Positions 34,147-45,985 are shown, counted from the stretch's first letter. The stretch: DNA of 64,000 nucleotides from Cherax quadricarinatus (GCF_038502225.1 NC_091322.1:817501-881500), one strand, 5' to 3'. Translations and numbers: made by a program. Notes: a model not told the origin generated them from the letters alone.

Positions 34147-35139
34147 TGTGAAGGCTTACTCAGCCCTGTAACAACTTCAGACAGTATTACCCAGGCTGGC
34201 TCCTCCTCAGGAAAATTAATGAATAGAAAAAGAAATAATAACAGACAAACATAAACACTTTATTATATAGAAAATATAAAACACTTAAATATGAAATATT
34301 AATCCTACATTAAAGAAAATGAAAAATGAAAAATATAAATGATAATTGAATTCAACGCTAATTTAAAACTTGGGTGTCTGGTGTTGGTGACACTGTGTTG
34401 TTGAAATCGTAGCCGTTGCTGATGATGGGGGGAAGGGTCGCAGGTGTTGGTTACAACCCACCGGTTCATTCTTCACAGTATAGCCTTGAGTATTATATCC
34501 CGATGACAGGAAAGCAGGTTCTTTACCACTGCAATGATGAGGGGTTACGTCCTGCAATTTCATACAGGTGCACAGGTAATTAAATCCAAAAAGGGGAAGT
34601 CTCAGGACATTAGTCCATCTCCATCAATTCTGCTCATTGATTGGCAGGTGACCCTCTCTGTCATCCAAGCTGGAAAGATAGACAGGTTACCCACTGCTTA
34701 AGAAATCACTCTCCATGATAAGTACAATACCTAAAAGATGTGGTGATTATTACAACAGTCAACCTAGAGCAAGACTGAAAGGACTAAGTTTATTATTGGT
34801 CAAAAGTGAAGCTTTCAACCAATAAATCCACTAGAATACAAGGCAGGCATATACTTACAGTAGTGCTGGGAGCTGTGAGTCTAGTGATTACTGTTTGGAC
34901 TGGAGCCCCACACGTCACCTTTCGGGGGGGGGGGGGAAGAAGGAGGGGAAGGGATAGCGGGAGCTAGACTGACCCTACCTTAACAAGCAGCCGGCAATGA
35001 AACTATCACTTTCGGGGAGGGGAAAAAAGGCGGGAATAGCGGGAGCTTGACTTACCCTACCTTAACAAGTAGCCGGCAATGAAACTATTGTTACTATATA
35101 CTCCCTCTCTACTCCTATCTATTGAACTTTTCCCTCACA
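34147..35139 (-). repeat. 5' LTR of the Gmr1-like element
   Basis: 993 bp, ends tgtgaaggct and tttccctcaca. On the minus strand a TATATAG lies about 40 bases in, and AATAAA lies near 34264. The G-run near 34925 differs in length from the other LTR. Confidence 0.93.
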
Positions 35140-35855
35140 TGGGTTAATTACCATAAGGAAGGCTGTGTACTCCATCCTAACAGACACGCTTTCTGACACA
35201 TCATTCCAAAGACCAATGAGGTTTTGTTGATTTACTATACAGTCCTTCGGAAACAACCTCAAACCTTTGCTGCAGATGCTGACTCGAAATTAAGCTTTAT
35301 GCGTAGGTGTTAATAGGATGCAGATGACAAGTGAACTAAGAGCGAGGGTCATAAGCCGTCTAGGTTTGGCCAGGTATTCACCTTGTTTGCGACAAGTATC
35401 ATACATAAAGTGCCATGGAAACAAAAGGCTGCTTTGTGCCTTCACTCAATGCATTCTCGCACTACGAATGATAATCGCGTAGATTTGTAAGTTTCCTGAT
35501 GCGATGCCAGATATGTTGTGGCCTTATTTGTAACAAACTTTCGTATTATTAAACGTACGTTGTTATAAATTTATTTAATCTAAAATACAATCTAACCAAG
35601 ATTTTAAAAATGGTATTTGTAAGTTTACAGGAAATTAACGATGGGAATCACGTAAGATAATTATAGTAAAATGAGAGTAAGTTAGTTCATTACTGTGTGT
35701 TATGAGGACTCCTGGGTGGGGCAGGAACCCGGGACACAGTGTTGGTGTTCTTTGTTCTTTACCAGGGAACTACCTACCCATCACTGTGTGTGCTGCTTGA
35801 TTGCTAAACTCTCATCCCCCTCATTTTCTTTTTTATTTTCTCTCCTCTTAGGTTA
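35140..35855. other. No recognisable feature
   Basis: Non-coding sequence downstream of the LTR element. No supported coding region or RNA. Confidence 0.5.
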
Positions 35856-35859
35856 ACTT

Positions 35860-36200
35860 AGGTAAGATTTGTCAGGAAACAGGACAAATGTTTCCTGACT
35901 TGGGTCTTAGTTATATGATGACCCGTCGTTGGAGCTTTTGGTCATCTGATCGAGGCCTTCCACTGGCTTACCGGTCCACCCCTTTAATAATTAGGGTTTT
36001 ATGTATTCTCTTCTCTTGCATCCCTTCTACTTTAAAGTTCTTCCCGCTGGGCCTCTCGCTGATCAGATCTCTGGCAGTCAGTCGTCGGCACCACATCCTG
36101 ACTGATAGGTTGGTTTTTAAAAGTTTTTCTTCTAAACATGGTTTATTTCATTTCTTTCCTTATGTCATTATATATTCATGTATTGTTGCCAGTGGTGTGT
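35860..36200 (+). repeat. Dispersed repeat with conserved 10-bp hairpin, copy 2
   Basis: Matches 391-505; hairpin arms at 35871-35880 and 35890-35899. It extends further than copy 1 (through ggtccacccctttaataatt and beyond), so it is the more complete copy. Confidence 0.65.
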
Positions 36201-36679
36201 GACTGTGGAGATCCGAGGTCTGCCCAGGTTTGCCAGCACGGTAGTGTAAACTCATCCTGGTAGATATGGATACTTAACAATTCACTTGGAGGGCACCTTC
36301 ACCCTGTGTCGGGACAGGGTGTGTCCCTGACACATCTTGACTGAGGTTACAAGTCACTGTCTCGCGTTGTCTCTGAAGGAATCTAAAGGAAACTTTTCTT
36401 TTTTTTCATTGTGGAGCCTTTGTTTGAATGCAGGTGACGAGGGTGAAGGACGAAGGTCAAAGGTGAAGAAGACTAATCTTAGATTCACGTTCGCAAAAAA
36501 ATTAATTTTGTCTTTGTTTTACCTTTGCCTTTTTTGCATTGTATCATGTTCTTCATTTTCTATATAAGCTTTCTGTGTATGTGTGTGTTTTGCATATTTG
36601 TTTTTGCTTAATTATGTTAAATGAGCGGAACTGTGCTGCTGGTGTCCCGTCTTCAGTGCTTAGTTTCTCATATAATTGT

Positions 36680-36835
36680 TTCAACGTTTGATCAGTTGAT
36701 TGTAGCATATATTGTTCTGTCTGCTGAGCGCATGTCTCGCCCTCAGCAGACGGAGGATCAAGGCTCCAGATCATCTTGCGCTGAATTACCCACATGGGTT
36801 TAGCGCTTAACATGAATTATTACAAAAAATTTCTC
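36680..36835 (+). repeat. SINE-like tail fragment
   Basis: gctgagcgcatgtctcgccc ... gggtttagcgcttaacatga attattac. The end matches, in the opposite orientation, the 36920 element (gggaagcgctaaacccgg). Confidence 0.5.
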
Positions 36836-36919
36836 GTGGATCACGTCTCGCTGGTCTACCACTCAACTTGTAAATATAAAAATAGTAGACTTTCACACCG
36901 CTTTTCTTCTCACTTCACA

Positions 36920-37095
36920 TTATTATTATTATTGTAATCAAGGGGGAAGCGCTAAACCCGGAGGATTATACAGCGTCGGGGGGGGGATGTGGAAGGCATT
37001 CAGGCTTAATTCGGGGAACTGGAGCACAGATCCAATTCCCAAAATCAAGGGCCCCTCACCAACATCAAGGAACCTTCCTTGAGGGGTTCTCACTT
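36920..37095 (-). mobile_element. SINE-like retroposon, minus orientation
   Basis: Starts with (ATT)n, i.e. an (AAT)n tail on the minus strand, then aatcaagggggaagcgctaa acccggaggattatacagcg and a conserved body to cttccttgaggggttc. No pol III boxes are clear in this part. A diverged relative is at 49810-49915. Confidence 0.6.
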
Positions 37096-37099
37096 CACA

Positions 37100-37490
37100 G
37101 TGGTGGCTTCTTATTCTCTATGTTAATACTAGTGCTAAGACATTTTCTTTGTGTATATTGTGGCCTTTTATGGGCCTATATATGCTTCTTTTTGTCATTA
37201 ATAAAGAGAGCATTTAAGAGTTTTCGGTCTATCTTCATAACTTACATTTCCTACCTCAAGGAAGCTATTTTATAGCCTAACTTTGATTATTTTCTATATT
37301 ATCCAGGTATTTTGTAGGTGGGGACACCATGCTGCTGCTAACTTGTTCATTTTGGTCTAGTTCAGTTTGTTAACCTGCTTCATGAAGGGTTACCAACTTG
37401 TTTAGTGTTTCATCGCCCATATCTCCCATGGCTCTTTACGAATTTGTTAGTGAGTGTCTGAATAATTCATTTATGTGAGCTTTGTGACAA
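37100..37490. other. No recognisable feature
   Basis: AT-rich non-coding sequence. Confidence 0.5.
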
Positions 37491-37494
37491 GGTT

Positions 37495-37495
<1 letters not shown>

Positions 37496-37587
<92 letters not shown>

Positions 37588-37612
37588 GTCTATCTCTCTC
37601 TCTCTCTCTCTC
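37496..37612. repeat. (CT)n(TATC)n(CT)n compound microsatellite
   Basis: CT run, about ten TATC units, then CT again. Confidence 0.97.
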
Positions 37613-37964
37613 TGACACTTTCAGTATTTTACCACAATTTATATTCTTCCTGTGGCCTTTTATTTTCTCTAATTTTCATCTCATGGCACTTACAGTTACC
37701 TACATTAAGTGTGTTCCTCCATTATCTTAGTTTATTAAAATCGTAAAAAGGGACTTGGTCAATTTTATTACTTATTTTGCATAGTTTGCGAACATTAATA
37801 TATATAGGTTTTTAAATTTTTAGCAAGTCATTGATTTAAATTAGAAACATAGGGGCAAGTACTGATCCTTATGGGTACCCAGTGGTGAGTTTTACTCAGT
37901 GAGGACGCTGTTCCTCTTATTCTTCCTTTCATTTCCTTTCAAATAAAAAATGATCCTTTTTTTT

Positions 37965-38460
37965 GCACAGGGTTTGACAAGTTTGGGTTAAGGATCCCTA
38001 GCTTTATTGACAAGCTATTTACAGGTTAAGGATTCCTAACTTTATTGGTAAGCTAAGAGCTGTTACCTACATCAGCTCATTTGAAAGCATTTTTATTGTT
38101 ATGGAGCCATCTGTGGGCCAGCATTTTCATTTGATCAACTGACTTTATCTCGTTGACATCATTATGCTGTACGAATGTGTTCCATACTCGAGTCATCCTG
38201 GGTATATAGGATCTCAGATGGAGTGATGTTCTGGAGAAGGGTACAGCCAGAGTGAAGTTGCTGCTTTCTGCCCGTCTTGTGGCATAAAGCTTGTTTCACG
38301 CTGTCCTCGAAGTGGATCCAAGTGTGGTACTTTGACAATATTGGCCTTGTACATAACAGTTGTACATAATAGTTTTTTCCGTTTCTCCCAGTTTTTGTAG
38401 TTTCCACATTACGGTAACCTTTCAGGGAAACTTTTATCAAAAGCATTTATCAGGGACATG
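37965..38460 (-). pseudogene. 3' end of an unidentified dispersed element with coding remnant
   Basis: The minus strand 38446-38162 is open and reads ...CHKTGRKQQLHSGCTLLQN, ITPSEILYTQDDSSMEHIR, then stop. It is followed by a non-coding tail ending near caaaccctgtg at 37965. The tail recurs at 62530-62665, and its terminal cacagggtttg recurs next to the (CT)n at 18041. The coding part looks like the C-terminus of a retroelement protein, but I cannot name the family. The N-terminal part is missing. Confidence 0.45.
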
Positions 38461-38579
38461 CAATTTTTCTTCTTCGTTTATTTTTTTAATAATTTCTCTT
38501 TCTCTGTCGTATATATAACTGTTTGATAGCAGGATATTGCTTTCCATTTGTTTACCCTATTTTTCAAAATTTTAACTCA

Positions 38580-39350
38580 AGTGCTTGAATGTAAAATCTT
38601 CCGCCGTGGTTACACCAAAGTTGCTTCTATTCGTCGTGGTCACAGTCACACCAGTTGGCAGGAGAATCAATGTTTGAGATCTCGAGGTAACCCATCTCAA
38701 AGATCTTATATTCAAGAAACACAAGACTGTTACTATCACAGCATTAATAATACTGATCGGCTGGGTAACTAGAACCTTTAGTATAAGAGATACCAAGCCC
38801 ATGGTGATACTATATAGGGCATTTGTATTTACACAGGATTAATTCTGCATCAAATAGACGGAATAATAGAACCAGCTAACATACAGAGGACGTTCACTGT
38901 ACATATCTAATCCAGACCAACACATAAATTAATGGGAACGCCTAAAATTCCTGGCGAAAAAGGTACCGGTGCAGCATAATTAACACTGCAAAATTCTAGA
39001 AAAACTGGTTCTAAATCTGCACACTACAATAACACTATGAGATCAAGAAGCTCGGTGCAGAATACCCTCAGTGTAAAGACTGGGTGTAGCGAGTACACTA
39101 AGCCATAACTAAGTAGGCATAAAGGGTCCATGCATTCATTGAGGGACCTACCAACACACCCCTATCTTTAAGAAGTTGAAAAATACCTTCAAACACTTTT
39201 TGGTCACCCAGGCCATAGTGCTTATATTGGACTACATTCTACGAGCCTCCACAGCCTGACTGACCAGGCTGTCAGCCAGAAGGCCTGATGTGAAACAAAG
39301 CCGTGGGGACGATAATCCCTGGAACCTTCACCAGGTATACAACCTGTATA
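38580..39350 (+). pseudogene. Decayed LINE RT C-terminus and 3' tail, second copy
   Basis: Parallel to 2820-3480. A run near 38700-38770 corresponds to LxxHNNAVIATATKLIGWxxR. An ANIQRTFTVHI segment lies near 38878. The tail has caggctgtcagccagaaggc and gataatccctggaacctt, caccaggta. Many stops. It is the same family as the 2335-3480 remnant. Confidence 0.55.
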
Positions 39351-39354
39351 TATT

Positions 39355-40197
39355 CATAGGCTGGAACGATGGCTGACTTCAGACACTTTTTAACCCCTCA
39401 TTGTGCTTACATAATAATGTTTATAAACTTTATTGACTACACTTTGTATACATGACTTATTGCTCTTTGTTACTGTAAACCCATGTCGAAGGATAGAGTT
39501 CCATAAGTTTTTTGCATTCCTCCTAGCAAATAATATAGTATTCATGACGTCACACATCCAGTTAGTGACAAACTCCAACTGATTGAACGAAACACTCATC
39601 CATGTAACTTATATAGTATGCATGTTTTGTATAAAAGAGTTTTTACCTGATTTTAAATCATGATGCATATATTTCACAATCCCTGAGCCCCGGGGCCAGC
39701 AGGAGGCGGGGTAGGAAGTTGTGGATGGTGGCTGTTGGAGCCTGAATGACCCCCTGGAATCCCAAGGTCGACCGACTCCCTCGCTACCTGTTCTTGGCGG
39801 TGCTCCAGGCCTTCCCTCTCCCCCATACTATGCCACACCTAAAATCACTCCATCTAAATCTCCCATCATCTGTTTATGTATGATTGGAAATGGGAGAATT
39901 ACCAAAATAGAATTTAATTAAGCATGAATGTGATGGTGAGTTTCCCTGATCAGGAAGTGTTGATGCTGATGCTTGTAGTCACTGCCAGACGCACGAAACA
40001 CAGCTCATCCTAGAAGTCTCAGTGTGTAGCATCCGTTGGATGAGTCTGGCTGTTGCTTATGTCACCTTTCCTGCATTAAGTCATATTATTTATGATAAGT
40101 TTGTCGCTCGTTCCAGTTAGTGAAGACGTGTGACATGGCGTAGACTGCTTTGTCTTATTTCAGAAATAATGTTTTACTATAATTTATTTATTGTACC

Positions 40198-40200
<3 letters not shown>
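39355..40200. other. No recognisable feature
   Basis: Non-coding sequence. Short open frames here show no recognisable domain. Confidence 0.5.

Positions 40201-40257
<57 letters not shown>
40201..40257. repeat. (TA)n microsatellite
   Basis: About 27 TA units bordering the terminal-inverted-repeat element on its left. Confidence 0.97.
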
Positions 40258-40260
<3 letters not shown>

Positions 40261-40633
40261 TGCCGAATATGAAAAACTGGTCAGTTAGCAAGAACTAATT
40301 TAAAATTAAGTCCTTTCTAAAATTTTCTCTTGTACGTTTAAAGATATATTTTTTCATTAAAAATTTATAATTTTGCACCAAAAGAATCTTAGAAAGCTTA
40401 CCTAACTATATTATAACAAGAGCAATTTATTTTAGCCTAACCCAACTAAATATATTTTAGATTTGTTTACAGTAATTTAATACTAAACAAACACAGTTAA
40501 ATATATTTTTTTTCGTTAGGTTCAGAATGATTTTGGCGACATTATTGCATACACAAATTTTCACTTGTCTTATATGGCAAGATGAGCGTTGCTATTTAAG
40601 CCAAGATCGCAAGTTCTGCGTATTCGGCACGAC
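40258..40633. mobile_element. MITE-like element, copy 1
   Basis: About 376 bp with 12-13-bp terminal inverted repeats (tcgtgccgaatat ... tattcggcacgac), AT-rich and without coding capacity. It is bordered on both sides by (TA)n. Interior landmarks such as gcacc(a)aaagaatcttaga and gatgagcgttgctatttaag are shared with copies at 41423, 41902 and 51957. Confidence 0.85.
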
Positions 40634-40641
40634 ATATATAC

Positions 40642-40645
<4 letters not shown>

Positions 40646-40700
<55 letters not shown>
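40646..40700. repeat. (TA)n microsatellite
   Basis: Between MITE copy 1 and the tRNA-like palindrome. Confidence 0.97.
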
Positions 40701-40707
<7 letters not shown>

Positions 40708-40962
40708 GACCACGAACGAGTGGTATTGATCAATAACAACACTGCACTAGCCAAGGACTCGAACCCATGCTGCTTTGGCCTGCCTCATGGTGGGTGAAAA
40801 CACATGACGCCCTAATCCACTGGACCATACAATCCTTCGTATGGTCCAGTGGAACTATGGCGTCATGTGTTTTCGCCCACCATGAGGCAGGCCAAAGCAG
40901 CATGGGTTCGAGTCCTTGGCTAGTGCAGTGTTGTTATTGATCAATACCACTCGTTCGTGGTC

Positions 40963-40969
<7 letters not shown>
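40701..40969. mobile_element. Palindromic tRNA-like element between (TA)n tracts
   Basis: Arms 40701-40830 and 40839-40969 are near-perfect inverted repeats of about 130 bp around an 8-base centre (aatccttc). Each arm, read outward from the centre, carries a consensus pol III box A (TGGTCCAGTGG) and box B (GGTTCGAGTCC), so the element has divergent internal promoters on both strands. Ends are ttattgtgaccacg and its complement, with (TA)n on both sides. The arms differ by only a few bases, mainly attaggg versus aactatgg. Confidence 0.85.

Positions 40970-41036
<67 letters not shown>
40970..41036. repeat. (TA)n microsatellite
   Basis: About 33 TA units between two palindromic elements. Confidence 0.97.
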
Positions 41037-41039
<3 letters not shown>

Positions 41040-41070
41040 ATAAGATCACAGTAAACAAGTGATTTCAGAA

Positions 41071-41422
<352 letters not shown>

Positions 41423-41425
<3 letters not shown>

Positions 41426-41807
41426 GTGCCGAATATGTAAAACTGGTCAGTTAGCAAGAACTCATTTAAAATTAAGTCCTTTCAAAAATTTTCTCTTATA
41501 CGTTTAAAGATATATATTTTTCATTAATGTTAATGTAAAAATTTTTAATTTTGCACCAAAAGAATCTTAGAAAGCTTACCTAACCTTATTATAACAAGAG
41601 CAATTTATTTTAGCCTAACCCAACTAAATATATTTTAGATTTGTTTACAGTAATTTAATACTAAACAAACACAGTGAAATATATTTTTTTTCGTTAGGTT
41701 CAGAATGATTTTGGCGAAATTATTGCATACACAAATTTTCACTTGTCCTATATGGCAAGATGAGCGTTGCTATTTAAGCCAAGATCGCAAGTTCTGCCTA
41801 TTCGGCA

Positions 41808-41810
<3 letters not shown>
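41423..41810. mobile_element. MITE-like element, copy 2
   Basis: Starts gtcgtgccgaatatg, ends ttcggcacga, with (TA)n on both sides. Highly similar to copies 1 and 4. Confidence 0.85.

Positions 41811-41901
<91 letters not shown>
41811..41901. repeat. (TA)n microsatellite
   Basis: About 45 TA units linking MITE copies 2 and 3. Confidence 0.97.
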
Positions 41902-41904
<3 letters not shown>

Positions 41905-42185
41905 GTGCCGAATATGTAAAACTGGTCAATTAGCAAGAACTCATTTGAAATTAAGTCCTTTCTAAAATTTTCTTTTATACGTTTAAAGATACATTTTTTC
42001 ATTAATGTTAATGTAAAAAATTTTAATTTTGCTCCAAAAGAATCTTAGAAAACTTACCTAAGCTTATTATAACAAGAACAATTTATTTTAGCCTAACCCA
42101 ACTAAATATATTTTAGATTTGTTTACAATAATTTAATAATAAACAAACACAGTAAAATATATTTTTTTCGTTAGGTTCAGAATGA
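41902..42185. mobile_element. MITE-like element, copy 3 (right end missing)
   Basis: The left terminus and interior match the other copies, but it stops after cgttaggttcagaatga and lacks the right inverted repeat. Confidence 0.8.
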
Positions 42186-42413
42186 CTCATCAACTTGTTG
42201 GTATTATATGCCATTATTATAAGTGATGGTTCAGTGTCTCATTTATCTTCAGTGTTTGTCACTGCCAGCACTGCTATCCTTACTGGCTTCTGTTACCAGA
42301 CCTTGCTATTATGCTTCCGCACCAATTAGTAATCTCTTATAGTTGAAATTTTTATAGCGGCTGTCATGGCTTAAGTGTTGGTGGGACGAGTCGTCGTCGT
42401 CATCATCATCCAT

Positions 42414-42414
<1 letters not shown>

Positions 42415-42472
<58 letters not shown>

Positions 42473-42475
42473 GTG
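42415..42475. repeat. (ATC)n trinucleotide repeat
   Basis: About 20 ATC triplets, preceded by GTC/ATC-rich sequence. Confidence 0.95.
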
Positions 42476-42559
42476 TCATCAACTCAGTTATAAAGGTTAT
42501 TAAGTTACTAATAACCAAATAACTATGAGAGCGAAGGCTCAGCAGACGAACGATGTAAA

Positions 42560-42865
42560 TACCACAGTGTAATCAGTGATACAACGAGTACTGAATAAGT
42601 ACACAGGGACCAAGAGTGTTCAACAACTTTTGTTCATATATGAGGAGGATTGCAGTACTAATGTATCTCTTGCTGTCTTCAAGAGTGAAGGTGATAAGGT
42701 TCTTCAGACATTCAGACAGTTTATGGTGAGATGGGCTGCTGGTGTCTGTTACACTGCATGTTGCTAGCACCAGTGGCCTAACTGATTAAACCATCAACCA
42801 GGAGGCCTGGTCCAGGACCGGGCCGCTTGGCATTGATTCTTCCCGAAACCATCAACAGGTGGCGA
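42560..42865 (+). pseudogene. LINE C-terminus and 3' tail fragment
   Basis: Plus frame reads KSVQQLLFIYEED...VSLAVFKSEGDKVLQTFRQF then a stop after TACC. The tail caaccaggaggcctggtcca and ccgaaaccatcaacaggtgg follows. LAVFK...VDKxL is the usual end of LINE RT proteins. Confidence 0.6.
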
Positions 42866-42869
42866 AAAG

Positions 42870-43315
42870 ATAAAGAGAATACATTTTACTTTCCTATTCT
42901 GCTTCCGTCTTTCCTGCTCCACTCCCTTTTTCCTGCTCTCACTCCTCTCTCCTCTGCCTCACTTCCCTTCCCCTCCTCACACTCCTCCTAACTTAACATG
43001 TTGTGAGTGTGTAATGTGTTTAATGTGGCTTATTCCAGCGCTGACTTTGATATGAAGGGGTCGCCACCTGGCTAGCTGGGTACGTGTGAGCAGCCACACG
43101 CTCCAAGCTGGTGTATCTTACTGCAAGGTTCCCATTGATTTTGGCCTGTGTAGGTGTTAAGTCTCCATTTTTAATGAAAAACTTGAGATATTAGTTTCCA
43201 TACGATAACTTATGAATGAATCTTAGACGCTGATATTGAGCTGCATTAAAAACTTTTACTAGACGTTGTATTGATGTACAGGGGCTGCATATACGAGACA
43301 CTGTACGGAGCCATC
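42870..43315. other. No recognisable feature
   Basis: Non-coding. Nothing supported. Confidence 0.4.
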
Positions 43316-43319
43316 TATC

Positions 43320-44390
43320 ACATGTTGTTAATGTAGTAACGTAGTAACAGTAGTACAGTAACATTAACGTAACAGTAATGTAGAAGCAGTAATATAGTAA
43401 CATTAGTATAGCAGTAATGTAGTAACGTGATAGTAAAAGTATTGTAGTAATGTGAGTATAACAGTAATGTCGTAACGTGAGAGTAACAGCAATGTAGTAA
43501 CATGATTGTAAAAGTAATGTAGTAACATGATTGTAACTAATGTAGTAACGTGAGTGTAACAGTAATGTAGTAACATGATTGTAACAGTAATGTAGTAACA
43601 TGATTGTAACAGTAATGTAGTAACGTGATTGTAACAGTAATGTAGTAACATGATTGTAACAGTAATGTAGTAACATGATTGTAACAGTAATGTAGTAACA
43701 TGATTGTAACAGTAATGTAGTAACATGATTGTAACAGTAATGTAGTAACATGATTGTAACAGTAATGTAGTAACATGATTGTAACAGTAATGTAGTAACA
43801 TGATTGTAACAGTAATGTAGTAACATGATTGTAACAGTAATGTAGTAACATGATTGTAACAGTAATTTAGTGACGTGATTGTAACAGTAATGTTGTAAAG
43901 TGAGTGTAAAAGTAATGTAGTAACATGATTGTAACAGTAATGTAGTAACGTGAGTGTAACAATATTGTAACATTATTGTAACAGTAATGTAACGTGAGTA
44001 ACAGTAATGTAGTAACATGATTGTAACAGTAATGTTGTGACATTAGTGTAACAGTAATGTAGTAACATGATTGTAACAGTAATGTAGTAACATTATTGTG
44101 ACAATAATGTAATAACATTATTGTAACAATAATGTAGTAACATTAGTGTAACAATAATGTAGTAACGTGAGAGTAACAGTAATGAAGTAACGTGAGAGTA
44201 GCAGCACTGTAATAACATGATTGTAACAATAATGCCGTAACATGATTGTAACAGTAATGTAATAACATGATTGTAACAATAATGTAGTAACATAATTATA
44301 ACAATATTGTAGTAACATTAGTGTAACAGTAATGTAGTAACGTGATAGTAACAGTAATGTAGTAACGAGATAGTAACAGTAATAACAGCT
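43320..44390. repeat. 25-bp minisatellite, about 40 units
   Basis: Unit gtaacagtaatgtagtaaca plus tgatt (or cgtga, ttagt variants). The core (43555-43870) is nearly uniform and the flanks diverge. Overlapping open frames on the minus strand change frame with each 25-bp unit and are artefacts. Confidence 0.96.
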
Positions 44391-44529
44391 GGGAGTTCAT
44401 GTCACGCAGCTGCAATAAAAACAAAAGTTCGGGAGCATTTCATGACACAGACATTTGCGGCTTTTACAGTGACGGCATGAAACACCAGTGACTTTCAGGC
44501 AGTGCTGTCTGGAGCTACTGCCTTTCCGA

Positions 44530-44722
44530 AACAGTGATGGCTTACGACAAAGATGTGCTCAGATAGCGGTGGCTTGGGACAAAGATGTCTTCACATAGCA
44601 ATGGCTGGGGACAGATGTCTTCACATAGCAGTGACTTGGGACAGAGATGTCTTCACATAGCAATGGCTGGGGACAGATGTCTTCACATAGCAGTGGCTTG
44701 GGACAGAGATGTCTTAAGATGT
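44530..44722. repeat. Tandem repeat of gatgtcttcacatagcaatg units
   Basis: Alternating ~28 and ~30-bp units (gcttgggacaaagatgtctt cacatagcagtg / gctggggacagatgtctt...), about 6 copies. A short (GGT)n lies at 44746-44764. Confidence 0.85.
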
Positions 44723-45104
44723 CTGCAGCTTGGTAAAGTGGTAGTAGTGGTGGTGGTGGTGGTGGCTGGAATCATACCCATAGTGCACAGAGCAAGTTGT
44801 TGCAGGAAGCGTACGTTCATTCTAAAGCATTTAATGTCAAGGCTGTGTTATGGGGTTATGAGGGGTTGATGTTATTAACACAGGTGGTATGTCCTTCCTG
44901 TACAGCTGGAGGTAACCCCTGGTGACTGACAGTAATGATCTTATTATCTCCAACAAAAACAGCATATTAACATTCCGCCTTTAATGTTAATTTCCCCCCA
45001 TCCCCCCCCCAAAAAAAAGAACTTTTTTTATTTTGTACAATGTGTAACCCAGGTGCGTGAAGATAAGTGAGAGTCAGTGCGTGCATGTGTTAGTTATGAA
45101 TGTA

Positions 45105-45170
45105 TGTGTGTATTCACCTATATGGGGTTGCGGGAGTCGATTTACAGCTCCTGGCCCCGCCTCTTCGCTC
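45105..45170 (-). repeat. LINE 3' end fragment next to a GT-rich tract
   Basis: gtattcacctatatggggtt gcgggagtcgatttac agctcctggccccgcctctt: the complement of the 3' end of the 52.5-57.4 kb LINEs, adjoining a tgtatgtgtgtatt tract on its left, as the (CA)n does there. Confidence 0.75.
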
Positions 45171-45174
45171 TGTA

Positions 45175-45985
45175 TGTGCGTGTGCGTGAGAGATAGAGAA
45201 CAAATGTAAGGGTTGCAGTACGAGAGTTTGGGCTGGAGTGAGCAGTGGAGGGAGGGTAGGTAAGAGATAAGAGAGAGTACCGCGTGTAGGTAGTTCGGTG
45301 GAGGGTGTTCATGTGTGCTCCTCGCTCAGTTACACGCAGGTGCTAGCATCACATTCCACGTCCTGTGATGACTTCAGATTAACCCACACTCTGTAAACAG
45401 TGCACAAAGCAATTAACAAAAAAATAGAGAAATTTCTGCATGTGCTTAAAGTATATGACAATTGGAATATACAGTTAATTTTTAAACTTAGTTATTGCCT
45501 CGTCATGTTAGTTAAAGGTAAGGATAACTAGATATGTGTCGGTCGCTGCGCGATCTGAGAGAGGTATCCCCGTATCTAGTAAGCACAGCCCCCTCTACCT
45601 CCGTGCACGCAGTACAGTTCAGGGTGCTCAGAAAATTTTGATGCACCAAAGTATATAAATATATATGCGTACTAGTACAGAATGTATTTGAATCCATGTA
45701 TGTATATATGTTTGTACATTTCCGTATATATGTGTATTCATGAGTGTGTGTACGTAGTTTCGTGTGGATGCATGTTCACTACTGTGTTATGTATGCAAGT
45801 ACTTTCGTGTATTTTTGCATTATGTATATGTGTGCATAAGTATGTATATGTGTATGAAGCTCACACAAGTTATTCTCCTATAAAAGGACGCAGTGAAACA
45901 GAACACTAAAATATTAATCAGTATTTTAAATTTATCTTGATAGTTATTTGTACTAGGTTTTAGATCAAAATTAATTTCTCGTTGG
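45175..45985. other. No recognisable feature
   Basis: Non-coding. A TG/TA-rich stretch runs from 45690 to 45860. Confidence 0.5.

Larger units (their letters stand above)
27804..35139 (-). mobile_element. Gmr1-like LTR retrotransposon, complete but inactive
   Basis: Two direct LTRs (27804-28842 and 34147-35139) with TG...CA ends flank gag and pol on the minus strand. A tRNA primer-binding site sits 2 bases inside the 5' LTR and a G-rich polypurine tract abuts the 3' LTR. Pol order is protease, integrase, reverse transcriptase, RNase H. The Ty3/gypsy-type RT with integrase upstream is the hallmark of the Gmr1 group (Goodwin and Poulter). Gag has at least two frameshifts and the RT active site is altered. 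I see no matching target duplication (cctg left, tggg right). The two LTRs are very similar but differ by several indels and substitutions. Confidence 0.9.

Noticed and set aside
27799..35144. Target-site duplication of the Gmr1-like element
   Set aside because: Flanks cctg and tggg do not match; I could find no 4-6 bp duplication, so none is claimed.
40839..40925. Functional tRNA gene in the palindrome arm
   Set aside because: Box A and box B match, but the spacing is long (about 60 bases between boxes) and I cannot fold a proper acceptor stem; the arm structure fits a tRNA-derived repeat better.
43191..44318. Overlapping minus-strand Y/T/L-rich frames
   Set aside because: The 25-bp unit changes frame at each repeat; the overlapping frames show the same peptide in staggered form, a signature of non-coding repeats.
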